Below are positions 9,893 to 21,000 of a DNA stretch of 64,000 nt, piece by piece (position 1 is the first letter of the stretch; each line of letters begins with the position of its first letter). The translations under genes were made by a program, and so were the position numbers. The notes beneath the pieces were generated by a model that was given only the letters and a program-made list of their open reading frames with translations, had not been told where the DNA came from and did no database searches. Source of the DNA: Isoetes taiwanensis (taxonomy: Eukaryota > Streptophyta > Lycopodiopsida > Isoetales > Isoetaceae); the NCBI GenBank assembly GCA_021234155.1, contig JAJEKV010000061.1:5574653-5638652 (forward strand), read 5' to 3'.

Positions 9893-12800
9893 GGTAGGCA
9901 AGTGGATATAAGACCACATCCAAGCGTACTGAATTGGCGACATCAAAAGTCATTGCGGATAGCAGAATTAGAATACATTGAGCAGTATGGTACAAACATG
10001 GGCACAACGCATAATGAAGAGTACAATGATGAAGATGAACAGGAATACGATGATGAAGATGATGACAATGCCCCTATGGACGACTTCATGGAAGTTGAGG
10101 AACCCATAGCCGACATGTTAGATGCATTTGGCCCAATCTTCGACAAATCCACCTAGATGACGATATAAATACTCCTAACGATGGTCATGAAGATCACGCT
10201 TTATTGGAGGAGGTGCATAAAGCATTATATCCAGTGCAAGCATATCTAGATTGATCGACATCTTTATTGATATTAAACCTTCAAGCCAAATTCAAATGGA
10301 GCAATGCCAAGTGTTACGGCTTTGTTAGAGTAAGTACAATTGCAATCACTTGACTTATTGAATTTGTAGTTGAATGTATACGTAAAGGTCTGTTTTTATA
10401 CAGGTTATTGCAAGAGAAAATACTCCCACAAGGGAACACTATGCCCAAAAAGTCGACTTGAAATAAAAATATATTGGCGACTCTTGGGTTTAGGCTACCA
10501 TAAGATTCACGCTTGTCCAAATGATTGCATGGTATATTATCCGGATGACATCTACAAGAACACGTAAACATGCCCTAAATGTGGTGCCTCTAGGTACAAT
10601 GCGGATGCCAAGGGAAAGACCGGCCCCGATGAAGGTGGTTCGCTACTTTCCATTGATCCCTCGCGATAAGGCTATTGTTTCGATGTGAATCTCTAGCTTA
10701 AGCTCATGGGTTGGTGTGCACGCTAATGCGTCAAAGTGACAATGTACTCCCGTGGTTAGTGACCGCAAGCAATGGAAGCATATTGATGAAACATGGCGAA
10801 TTTGGAAGAGAGCCACGAAATCTCAGATTAGGGTTGGCAACGGATGGTGTTAATTCTTATGGACGCCAATCACCAAGTGGTCAACTTGGCCGGTGAGTGT
10901 TGATCAACTATAATTTACCACCGTGGTTACTCATGAAGACTAGCCATTTAATGGTAGTACTATTAGTTCCGAGGACCGAAGAAGCTTCGAAAGTCTAGAT
11001 CCATATCCGAAAATAGTTATTGATGAGCTTTTGACATTGTGGAGTGAAGGTATTGAAGTTTACGATGTCTCAAGAGAACTTCGTCTTTGAATCAAAGATT
11101 TACCTTGAGAGCAATCTTAATGTGGACAACGAGCGATTGGCCTGGTTTGTATGAACTCTCTCGACTCCAAGTGTCCGGATATGCGGCATGTCACTTGTGT
11201 GGGTTTGAAATAGTTGAACTCTCGCCGGTCAACGGCATTGCACAAAAATGTCTATGCAAACTTCAAGAGATATCTGCCAATGGAAAATCGACTTCGATAC
11301 GTAGGTCCAAGAGAAAAACATTGCACTGAAGAGCCTCCCAAAAGGTTGACAATGAGAGATTGGGGTAACATGTGGGATGCCAAGGAAATAAGGTTAAGGG
11401 AATGAAGTGGAAAGCATCCTTCTTCCTTCTACCCTATTGGATGACCGGATTGAAGATCCATCATCTTCTTGATCCCATGCACATCTTTAAAAACGTTTCG
11501 GCGTCTATTTGGAAGCATGTCACCGGACGTAAGGACACAGATGCAGCACGAGAAGATCTACAAGAAGCTGGATCAAAATCTAAAGCATGGTTAAATGTCG
11601 AAGAAGGAATAAGGCCACAAGTGGATTGGATCGTGCCTAGAAAATGTATGAAACCCGTTCGAGAAGCGATCAAGGCAATAAAGACTCCGACAGGATATAT
11701 GCATTCGCTATGTAATTGTTTCTCTAACGGCGGGGAGTTAAGCGGGTTGAAATCTCATGATTGGCATAAGATGTTGCGCTTTGTTATGCCTATTGTTCTC
11801 GAGAGGGTCGCCTCCGCACGACGGTCCACTACATGCAATATGTCTCCTATCGAGTTTTCCGTGTTCGTGACGGGATTTAGAAAACACTTCGATCTTTGAA
11901 CTCTCACTTAACTTTTTTCTTTCTTAAATGATATTTAGATGGATTACAAGGAAGGAGATACCGACAAATGAAATTGCGGACATGCGAACTAAGGTCGTTG
12001 AGGCATGTTGTATGCTAGAGAAAGAATTCCCAACAAGTTTTCTGGACATACAAACTCACTTACTAGTGCATTTAGTGGACGAAGTAGAGCTTGCAGGCAC
12101 AACAAATCCTAGATGGATGTTTTTTATAGAACGCTTTCTGAAGGTCCTCAAGGACTTCGTACGTCAGAAGGCAAGGCCAGAGGGTTGCATGGCCGAGGGT
12201 TGGTTAGCACGAGAGTCATTATTCTATGTCACCGAGTTCTTGGCCGATCTACACCCCAATGCTCCACGATTATGGACCGATGAAGACACTCCAACTATAA
12301 TTGGAGAAGTTCCCGAAGGAAGACCACAGAAGAAATTGTTCACACTAGAAGAACAGGCAAAAGTCAATAAGTTTCTCATCTACAACTCCACTCCCATGGA
12401 GAAATGGATAAAAAAATACGAGGAAGAAAAAATAAAGAGAGATGAGGAGAGAAGACGCTATCGACAAAAGAATCGCAAACAACCACTTCCAGATCATCTA
12501 GGGGTCCTGCCAAGTGAGATAAACAATAAATGGCTGCTCGAACAACTAGAGATGGCAAGGCAACGTGGCGAACATGTTTCTAGCGAAGAATTTGCATATG
12601 CTAAAGGCGTGTCACTATTTGTAAGTGCAACTTAATAGCATATAATTCACGAGTTTCGTTCGTTATTTTGAACATTTGTTCCTTTACTTTGTAGTATAAT
12701 TCATATGCATCAATATGGTCTTCTGGTGCTCACTTTCGACGACAAAGTGTGGATCATGGCAAACGCACTTATGATTGTGGTATATCAGCAAAGTTTAGTA

Positions 12801-13190
12801 CAGTTTGCCGACTGGTAGTGCAGACCCAAACCCAATCGAGGCAATGTTGGAATGGATTGGTACTATAAAGACTATCATGGAGGTTGATGTCGGTAGTGCA
12901 TTCAAAACAATGTTGTTTGATGCCGAATGGTTTGATCTTGTGTGTACTGGTGCTCATGCCACGATACACAAAGATCCGAGTGGCCCCAGATTCACTAGAT
13001 TCAACTCGTCGGTATCGTGGTCAAGACACACTCGTGAGGGTTGAGCAATGTGAACAAGTATGTTTACTTGGATGCAATAAAATTTATATATGTCATTAAC
13101 AAAGGAACTAATGTAATAGAGGTTTTGTAGGTCACCTTCGTTCCAGATCCTTTGCAAGATCGGGTGGTTCAGTAGTTCCATGTAAGGCTC
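9893..13190 (+). pseudogene. CACTA transposase TNP2 core, copy A (broken)
   Basis: In order: GRQVDIRPHPSVLNWRHQKS, an acidic Asp/Glu-rich linker (about 10015-10170), LLEEVHKALYP and FKWSNA, a likely intron near 10327-10402, LLQEKILPQGNTMPK, GYHKIHACPNDCMVYY with CPKCGASRYNAD (zinc-type cysteines), VVRYFPLIPR, RLGLATDG, NLPPWLLMKTSHLM, RAILMWTTSDWPGLYELS and LLDPMHIFKNVSASIWKH. These are landmarks of the TNP2/Transposase_21 family (DDE catalysis, cut-and-paste at CACTA ends). GLKSHDWHKMLRF follows. An exon from about 11938 then gives LLVHLVDEVELAGTT, FIERFLKVLKDFVR and ARPEGCMAEGWLA (DUF4218). About 12800-13180 gives EWIGTIKTIMEVDVGS and QVTFVPDPLQDR (DUF4216). Several frameshifts (10250, 10480, 10950, 11090-11400, 12830, 13130) interrupt it. 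Some coincide with CG or CAG/CTG sites and may be technical. Confidence 0.85.
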
Positions 13191-13665
13191 GCTCCCCATG
13201 CATATTTGAAGGTAAAGAAGAGATGGCGGTCGAATAGGGAGGTTGGGGGTTGGGGGGGGACTATTGTCATGATAGAAGACTACCATCGATTGAACCTTCA
13301 TTACTTTATTATGATTATTATATTTTCTTCCCACATATGAATAAGAAAATACTTTGGCATGCTTAATTTGTGTATACTACAAACCATATTAGGCAACATT
13401 AGTATTGCAACTTCGAAGTTATCATAGACATTTATGCCAAGTTAATTGGCATCCTAGTATAGACCTATGGCTTGCAAGCTTTCATGGCAGTTCTACATAC
13501 AGTTAGTACACGCTTTATGTTTAATTAATCATAAAATGTGAAGATTCCTTCAAAATGCAAGATTCATATACAAAATCATATATGTATTCCCTTCAAAATA
13601 CAAAATTCATATAAAAAACCCATACACAATTCAAATACACAAAACAAAGTGGATGCGGTGCACAT
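13191..13665. other. AT-rich spacer after the transposase gene
   Basis: Probable 3' end of the transposase transcription unit. Imperfect repeats of TTCAAAATRCAARATTCATATA lie at about 13550-13640. No gene seen. Confidence 0.5.
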
Positions 13666-14180
13666 CTAGTGGTATATATCAAGATCCAGTGTGATCCACT
13701 CGCAGCTTCGAAGGTGCTCGGCGGTGATTTCCTCCACCCGTCGTAACAAGCCTCCCGGCATGGAATCCAAGCCCTCCCGGCTGGTGTCCCGCTTCCCCAA
13801 GGAATTCATGTACGAGCACTTCCCGCATGCCCCAGTTGGTCCGGGTGCAACTTTTGAAAGTAGGGCTTCAGCAAATGTTTCCCTTCCCAAAGGCCCCTAT
13901 CCTCTAGCATACGGGCCAAGCACGAGCTCACCATGCATTTCTTCGCACTCGAGCAGTATTGAGGGAAGGTTCCGCCTCCCGCACGCGAGCGAGGTCTTTC
14001 TTTGCCCCTATCATGCAAATTTTGTCATGGCTTGCTTGAACTCCGGCCTTTCTTGGGTTAGGTTCGTCTCTAGCCACTCGACCGGAGGCGCCTCGGTGCT
14101 CCACGGCCGGCCCGCATCGCCCTCTCAGTGCGGCATCAAGCGGGCATGCATCGAGAAGCGGCCATGGCGATGTAGGTGAG
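13666..14180 (-). CDS. Hypothetical protein, possible second CACTA ORF
   Basis: GC-richer than its surroundings, with open frames on both strands. On the minus strand, patches such as WLETNLTQERPEFKQAMTKFA, YCSSAKKCMVSSCLARMLED, GPTGACGKCSYMNSLGKRD and GLLRRVEEITAEHLRS look protein-like but lie in different frames. A plus-strand frame of 162 codons (13691-14179) covers the same DNA. I prefer the minus strand because the CGTCGTT motif cluster at 14315-14410 would then sit upstream as a promoter, as it does for the transposase. Position fits a TNPA-like second gene, but no motif proves it. Function unknown. Confidence 0.3.
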
Positions 14181-14314
14181 GAGTCCGACGGCGAGGAGGA
14201 GGAGGAAGCCGGAGGGCGCAGGAGCAGAGGACTGAGGGGCTACGGAGAAGCCGGAGGACTAATAGGGCAATATATATGGCATCTCAAAGATACGAAAACA
14301 AAACAAATTTCAGA

Positions 14315-14410
14315 CGACGTCGTTATAGCCGTGAACGCCGTTATAGACGCCGTTAAACGACCTTTAAACGTCGTTAAACGACGTCTATACGTCTTAAAAC
14401 GACGTCTCTG
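14315..14410. repeat. Internal subterminal-type motif cluster
   Basis: GTCGTTATAGCCG, CGTTAAACGACC, CGTCGTTAAACGACGTC and AAAACGACGTCTC in about 95 bp. The cluster at 47519-47605 has similar following sequence (GACGTCTCTGTTCTTTAAAAG against GGCGTCTGTAACTTTTATCG, then CGGCTTT). It could be a relic right end of an older copy or a promoter for the minus-strand ORF. Confidence 0.7.
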
Positions 14411-15490
14411 TTCTTTAAAAGTCATCGGCCGGCTTTCATTTTTCCCATTTCTTTTATGATTTGAGTATTGCGAACGATCCTGGATCCTAGTTTTTTTCAT
14501 TGCAGCTTATTGTGAGTTTTTTTCTTTATTGCTTTTGGGATACATGGCCATGGAAGGTATGCTTCACGCTTGAACCAGATTCGTGGAGGAGATGAGGATT
14601 CAAGAGCGAGAGATATGGAACCCGCCTTCACAAGTAAGGCTACACTCGTAGTTTATACACTTTATTGTATTTTATCTATTTTCTAATCTATAGCTTGGTG
14701 TAGGAGCCGCCGAGGGCATGAGAAGGAAGGGAATCCTCCGTGAACCCCTCCTCCACTTTCAAGATGAGGACTATGAAACAACGATCCATCGGATGAAAGT
14801 GTTAAAGAAGTATGTGATTGGTGAGAAGGCATCACCAAATTGCTAGGAAACCAGTGAGTCGCCTAGCATGATGAGGGTGCTTCTTGAAAAGATGGTCGTG
14901 GTTTGGAAGCACCACAGAAAACAAAGATTAACATGATACTAGCGCCGACATATGCATGGTCGACGCCGCATATACTTGACATGGAGCTATGGTTCAAAGG
15001 GGATGGACAAGTGGAGGACTTCAATGATAGAAACCATAAGCCAAGCTCGGAGGAGTATGTCAATTGTTCAAGTGATCTTTTGTTCAATAAACCTATGTTT
15101 TGTACATTGTTATATTTTCTCTTGGGTACAATCTAGCATTGATACATATGCATGAACATGATCCGAAGGATTCTTGAAGATATTTTGCATTCTTCTCGCT
15201 GGATATCAGCCTTCTTCAGCTTCGATTTGCCATTTCGAGCCCCCGAGGTTTCTGCGACATTTCGACTTGGACTTGGTAGAACCGGCCAGATTATTTGTGG
15301 TTTGGACTCTCCCCAGAGCTCTTACAAATGGGACACTTCCATGTTCTAAATCTTTCAAATGCACATTCTTAGAAGTTTAGATGGACAGTCAGCTTGGATT
15401 TTTTCTCCAACTCGACCGATAGAAGCAGCCACTAAATTTATGTTTCTTTGTGGCTTGAAGTCAACTCGATCTTCCAAATCTTCCAAATCA
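14411..15490. other. Unassigned stretch between segment A and the tandem array
   Basis: Contains plus-strand coding-like patches, for example RARDMEPAFTS (about 14600) and APTYAWSTPHILDMELWF with SSEEYVNCSSD (about 14945-15075), in broken frames. I recognise no domain. It may be a fragment of another transposon ORF. The array begins abruptly at about 15491. Confidence 0.4.
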
Positions 15491-18011
15491 GCTCGGTTGC
15501 CTGTTTGAATCTGCCCCCGACCGTTCTAATGCTAACCCTTTGACCTAGACCTTCTCCAAAATTCCGAAAATTGGGCCGTGTGCTGGAGATGAATTAGGAT
15601 CCTTACCGGCAAAACCGAATTTATTTTCGTGCAATGCATTAATTATGAATTTACTTAATGTCTTGCCATCGCAAAAGCCCCCGACTTCTACTTGCCACAT
15701 CGGGAGGAGGAAAGGCCCAAACTCCGCCCCGTCAGTTCCCTTGCTCCGTATTCTCGCTGTTTAGCTTCTCGGCCAGGTCCCAAGTGCAATTGACAGACCG
15801 GACTCGGCCCCAAAACGTAAACCCTTCTAGAGCACGGCAACCCACGGGGTTTACGTTTGAGGCCCTCCTTGTCGGTTCGGCGGGACCTTGCTTGTAGGTG
15901 TCTTGAAGTGGAGTTGGGGTGTTGACGCCGAGAGCTGGACCTAAAATCCCTCCGGAGGCTGCTTGCCCCAAATTTCCTCTCCCCAAGGCCCTGGGGACGG
16001 ACGGGGCGACCTCCCTCTCGAATCGCTGATCTGACTCGCCAATGGACTCAAGACGTCGACATTGCCACTGGGGACCAAGTTCCGCGGCCAGAAGACCACC
16101 CGAACTCCAAGAAGCGCCAAAGTAGCTCACTTCCATCACACTTTCGTAGTCAATTGGCCTAGGATGTGCATGCGGGATCTTGCCGTGGAGGGCGTGAGTG
16201 TTTCCTTCTTCAAAAACCGACCGTGTAACTTTGCTCCCCAGGGTAATTTCGCCATTTCTGACGATTTGGCGGGTCTATTTGCCATTCCGGAGCATCCCTG
16301 CGTCTGCCCGAACGACAAAACAAAGGCGGTTTCTACAAGGCCGACATCGACGCCTCCCCTGGGTTTGACAAGTTCTCCCGACCGATCTGGAATCTTTTGA
16401 CCTTCCCGAAGAGGGACCCTGAACGGAGGATCCAACGGGCCGGATAGGGGAACCGGCCCGGAGGGTGGTCATTAGCGCAGCTCCCGGGGAGCGCCGCCAG
16501 AAGGGCTGCCTCGAACTTTTTGATCCCGCCCTCGGGTCCTGGACTCTCCCCTCTTGTGAGGGATCCCTGCAAGGTCCTGGCCTCGCTTGACTTGGGAAGG
16601 GTGCCGGCTCGGTTGCCCCGCAACGGGCTGCCCCGACCATTCTAATGCTAACCCTTTGACCTAGACCTTCTCCTAAAAATTCAAAAATTGGGCCGCAGGC
16701 TGAGATGAATTAGGATCCTCCGGGCAAAACCGAATTTATTTTCGTGCAATGCATTAATTGCGAATTTATTTAATGTCTTGCCATCAGCAAAAGCCCCCCG
16801 ACTTCTACTTGCCACATCGGGAGGAGGAAAGGCCCAAACTCCGCTCCGTCAGTTCCCCTTGCTCCCGTATTCGGCTTGCCGCTTCGGCCAGGTCCCAAGT
16901 GCAGCAGACCAGGACTCGGCCCCAAAACGTAAACCCTTCTAGAGCACGGCAACCCACGGGGTTTACGTTTGAGGTCCTCTCCTTGTCGATCGGCCGGACC
17001 TTGCGCGGTCTTGAAGTGGAGTTGGGGTGTTGACGCCTTGAGGCCGGACCCTAAAATCCCTCCCCGAGGCTGCTTGCCCCAAATTTCCTCTCCCAAGGCC
17101 ACGGGGCCAGGGCCAGGCGACCTCCCTCTCCGGAATCGCGATCCGACTCGCCAATGGACTCAGAACGTCGACATTGCCCACAGGGACCAAGTTCCGTGGC
17201 CGAAGACCACCCGAACTCCAAGAAGCCAAAGTAGCTCACTTCCATCACACTCGTGAGTCAATTGGCCTAGGATGTGCATGCGGGATACTGTCGTGGAGGG
17301 CGTGAGTGTTTCCTTCTTTCGCAAAACCGACCGTGTAACTTGCTCCCTAGGGTAATTTCGCCATTCCGGACGATTTGGCAGTGGTCTATTTGCCATTCAA
17401 GCATCCCTGCGTCCAACAACAAAACAAGTCGGCGGTTTCTACAAGGCCGACATCAGGACGCCCCGCGGTTTGACAAGTTCTCCCGGACCGATCTGGAATC
17501 TTTTGGACCTTCCCGAAGAGGGGCCCCTGAACGGAGGATCCAACGGTCGGATAGGGGAACCGGGCTCCGGGAGGGTGGTCATTAGCGTGCAGCCCGGGAG
17601 CGCTGCCAGAAGGGTCGCCTGAACTTTTTGATCCCGGCCCCGGGTCCTGGACTCTCCTCTTGTGAGGGATCCCCGCAAGGTCCCTGCCTCGCTTGACTTG
17701 GGGAAGGGTGCCAGCTCGGTTGCCCTGCAACGGGCTGCCCCGACCGTTCTAATGCTAACCCTTTGACCTAGACCTTCTCCGAAAATTCCGAAAATTGGGC
17801 CGTGTGCTGGAGATGAATTAGGGATCCCGCTGGCAAAAAACCGGAATTTATTTTCGTGCAATGCATTAATTGCGAATTTACGAATGTCTTGCCACTGCAA
17901 AAGCGCCCCCCGACTTCTACTTGCCACATCGGGAGGAGGAAAGGCCCAAACTCCGCCCGCCGCCTTCCCTTGCTCCGCGTATTCTACCGGGCCGCTTCTC
18001 GGCCTTCCCAA
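15491..18011 (+). repeat. Tandem array of ~1.1-kb units, left block (about 2.3 units)
   Basis: The landmark GACCTAGACCTTCTC recurs at 15542, 16658 and 17765, giving spacings of 1116 and 1107 bp. Each unit holds the same ordered words: TTGGGCCGTGTGCTGGAG, GCAATGCATTAATTGCGAAT, CTTGCCACATCGGGAGGAGG, an AAACGTAAACCC hairpin, TTGAAGTGGAGTTGGGGTG, TGCTTGCCCCAAATTTCC, GTCAATTGGCCTAGGATG and GGAATCTTTTGGACC. Reading frames are not conserved between units, so it is satellite-like and not coding. The block breaks off inside CTTCTCGGCC and is followed by segment B. Confidence 0.92.
15813..15858. repeat. Unit-specific hairpin (12-bp arms), one per array unit
   Basis: AAACGTAAACCC (15813-15824) pairs exactly with GGGTTTACGTTT (15847-15858) across a 22-nt loop containing a TCTAGA site. 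The same structure recurs in every unit seen, for example near 16925, 31407, 32525, 43690 and 45905, with slight arm variation. Confidence 0.85.
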
Positions 18012-18365
18012 GTTCAACGACGACAACGTCGTTTCGACGTCGCTTCAACGACGGTTATCGTGGTCGGCGTGTCGGACGGCTGCGTGGCATGGGTACTAGC
18101 CGCAAGGTTGGCAGTTCGTCAATCAAAACACGCCAAAAACGTCGTTCAACGACGTTTCCGCGAAACGTCGCCGCCGGCGTCATGCGTGGAAATGGGCAGC
18201 TTGCCAAGGCTGGCGGCCTGGCGAAGTCAAAGCGCCAGCGCCGTCGCGTGAACGACGCGGCGTTGCGCCGACGTGTCACGCCCCGCCGTGCATGGGCATG
18301 GTGCCGGTGCTGTCACCGCTCGCGTCAAGACATCGCCGGCTTTAAACGCCGTTAAACGACGCGAC
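18012..18365. repeat. Subterminal motif cluster, copy B
   Basis: Counterpart of 6641-6990, with CGTCGTTCAACGACG-type words and a terminal oligo-T run. Differences from A concentrate at CG sites. Confidence 0.8.
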
Positions 18366-18402
18366 ACGAGGATTTTTTTTTTTTTTTTTTTGCCAAATAA
18401 AA

Positions 18403-18425
18403 CCCTAACCCTAACCCTAACCCTA
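18403..18425. repeat. Interstitial telomere-like block (CCCTAA)n, copy B
   Basis: Same CCCTAA block after oligo-T and GCCAAATAAA as in segment A, showing that it travelled with the transposon leader. Confidence 0.85.
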
Positions 18426-18450
18426 CATCCACGTTATAAGGGATCCATCA

Positions 18451-18795
18451 ATGAGTCAGCTTGTTATTCTTATTTTTGAGTGTTCTTCCCTATCTTGCTA
18501 TAATGGTCCCAAGCAGCTTGAAGACCACCTTTCGCGATATGTTCCTTCTAGCGGTAATCCTCCTCCTCCAAGGGAAGACAACTCCAAAGAACCCCCGCTT
18601 CTCCCGAGAACCCTCCCTTCACCATCGTGGCAAAGATGAGTGAAAGGAGCTTCGATTGCACTAACATCCGGGCGTTCCATGGGGAACGATCGGTAGAATG
18701 GCTCACCGAGCCAAACAAAGAGAAAACGACATTAATGGTGCGTATAATGATGCAAATGGTTGCATCAAACTGCCACCTCCTCGATGGACATAAGT
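18451..18795 (+). pseudogene. Small conserved ORF of the CACTA 5' region, copy B
   Basis: Reads MSQLVILIFE, then YNGPKQLEDHLSRYVPSSGN, then PPPPREDNSKEPPL before a frameshift near 18600. The tail MMQMVASNCH is in another frame. Copy B keeps the base that copy A lacks near 7157. See copy A for description; function unknown. Confidence 0.35.
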
Positions 18796-18949
18796 AATGT
18801 ATAAGCTTTTTTATTGGAAACAATAAGTTTTTATCTATTTGTGTTGTCGCTGTATAAGCTTATTTTATGAATGGGAACAATCAAGTATTTTTATTTATTT
18901 GTGTTATTTGTATTGTATGTTGTTTTACGTTATGTTAAACAATCACAGT

Positions 18950-19135
18950 TGGTCGCTTTAACGACGTTATGATCATTTGACGCCGTTAAACGACGTTATA
19001 ATCATCCGACGTGGCATATGAGGGGCATCGACGGCAAAGTTTCGATGTGGCATGCCTAGGTGTCGATCGACGCCGTCATTTGGCGTCGTTAAACGACGGC
19101 GTCACCGCGAACGTCGATAAACGGCGCCAAATATG
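18950..19135. repeat. Second motif cluster/promoter region, copy B
   Basis: Counterpart of 7585-7780. GTCGTTAAACGACG-like motifs are present but several CG-containing words differ from A. Confidence 0.75.
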
Positions 19136-20728
19136 GCGGAACCCCGCCGCGGGTTATTTACTTGTTATTTTCACTTTCGCTTGTTTCGGATTTTTTGCTT
19201 TGGGGTCTTCATAAGGTAAGATCTCTGCTTTAATCTTTGTGTTAGAGTTAAACACCTCCAAATGCTAATAGATTAGAAGATTGAATCTTGAAAGTATGTT
19301 AAAAACTTGAGGGATGCATGATCAAGGTAATCGGCCTGTTCCATCCCGAATGGAGAAGACTAAATGTATCGGGTTTATGCACCTCGTAACGTAAGTTTCA
19401 ATCTTCATAGATTACAAAAGATTTGAAAGGTTGCGTGAATATAAGGTAATCGGGTCGACTCCATTTCAAATGGAGAGGACTAGATGTATCGGGTTCAGGC
19501 ACCCTTCAATCAAATGCTTTCTAAATATCATAAACGTTGTATGAATCAGAATCTTAAGAATAAACATTTGATAAAATCATGAAAAAAACATGGATATTTA
19601 TATTTATTATATTATTACATGGTTTTTATTAATATTTTATTGTTTACTAGAAAAACAACATGGACCTAACGTCGAGAAGGAATTTGAACGTAAAGTGAGA
19701 CGTAAAGCTTTGAGAAAGTTACATGGCGACTTTGCGCAAGAATGTTACCCCCAACAATTGCCACAAATAGTCCAATTAGACCCAAAGGACCTAGTCTTCC
19801 TAGAGGTCAGGGTGGTGTGCATGAAATGAATGCCGCCGATGTATGTACCATAAACATGTTTCGAATGATTAGTTAACTTTATATCTTGATGTTACTTTTT
19901 TTTTTGCAGTTGTACTTGACAGAGCGGTTATATTGCAATTGTTCGATGTGCAAAGGACAAATAAAACGGATGAGAAAGACCGTCCCTCGACCATGTTGAG
20001 AAATATGGTGAATGCCCGACAAATCCAAAGCTTTCGGACGCATGTGGGGTATTCCAACGAGGTATAATACACGAATCTTATGAACTCGAATCAACTACTC
20101 TCATGTACTTGAATCGATGTCTTAACTTAGTTTGCTTGTATTTTGTTAGGAAGAAATTGAGAATGAAGTGAGCTCAAAGCAAAGATATAGATTTTGGGGT
20201 TATGTTGTCATTGGAAGTAGATGATGTTGATACTATGAATGCGTTCATAGAAAACCCTACAAAAAGAAAAGCCATCAACTTCCTCAAAGAGTATCCCATT
20301 ACGCGATAGAACTCGTCCGTGCAATGGCCGCTGCCAAGATTGGAGGGAATGACAATGTTCATCAAAATTGGAATGTACTAGATCATGTCGAAGAAAATAA
20401 TCTTCCACCTTCACTAGTCCATTTGGTCCAAATTTTCTACGATAAAGATCGTAAGAAATTCAATGCATGGCCTAGAGGCAAGCCAATTATTTATGGGGAG
20501 CAATTTACATATTGGGGTAGGCAGTACATGATTAAAAATAGTCGGGTCCCCGGTGCTGGCCTGGGATTATATATTATGACTAGTGTGAAAGTCAAAGATG
20601 GTACGACTGTTCCTTTAATGCCATATGTAGGTCCTGAATATAACTCAGACACTTGGCATAAATTGAGTAAGCATCAGTGGCGCATGCTCATCTATGGCCT
20701 AAATTCAAATGCACAAACAATATCCAAG

Positions 20729-20737
20729 CCCAGTGAC
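20729..20737. other. 9-bp target-site duplication, left (CCCAGTGAC)
   Basis: CCCAGTGAC here and at 27464-27472 flank the nested element. The unoccupied site is preserved once in segment A at 9376-9384. A 9-bp duplication is characteristic of Mutator-like elements. Confidence 0.95.
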
Positions 20738-20800
20738 GAGTGTAATTTTTTTTATGTTTTTTCAAAAGATGTTTTCATGTTTTTTTGTGAGTAATATTCG
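20738..20800 (+). repeat. Terminal inverted repeat, left end of the Mutator-like element
   Basis: T-rich terminus matching the inverted sequence of about 27405-27463. The best block is ATTTTTTTTATG/ATTTTTTTTTAGG followed by TTTTTTCAAA. AT-richness inflates similarity, but the match is collinear and starts at the duplication edge. Confidence 0.75.
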
Positions 20801-21000
20801 AATATGCTTTCAGGTGGAAGTGATAGTTTTGGTTATATTGTTGAAAAACAACTCGGATTGGTGCAACCTTTTGTATTTCTTATAACAACCCAATGTAACC
20901 TTTAATACCAATCTATTCAATACAACTATCACTTAGAAAGAATTTTACAATACTTCTCATTGTCATTTACTAATACTGAATGCAACATTATCTGTAATTT

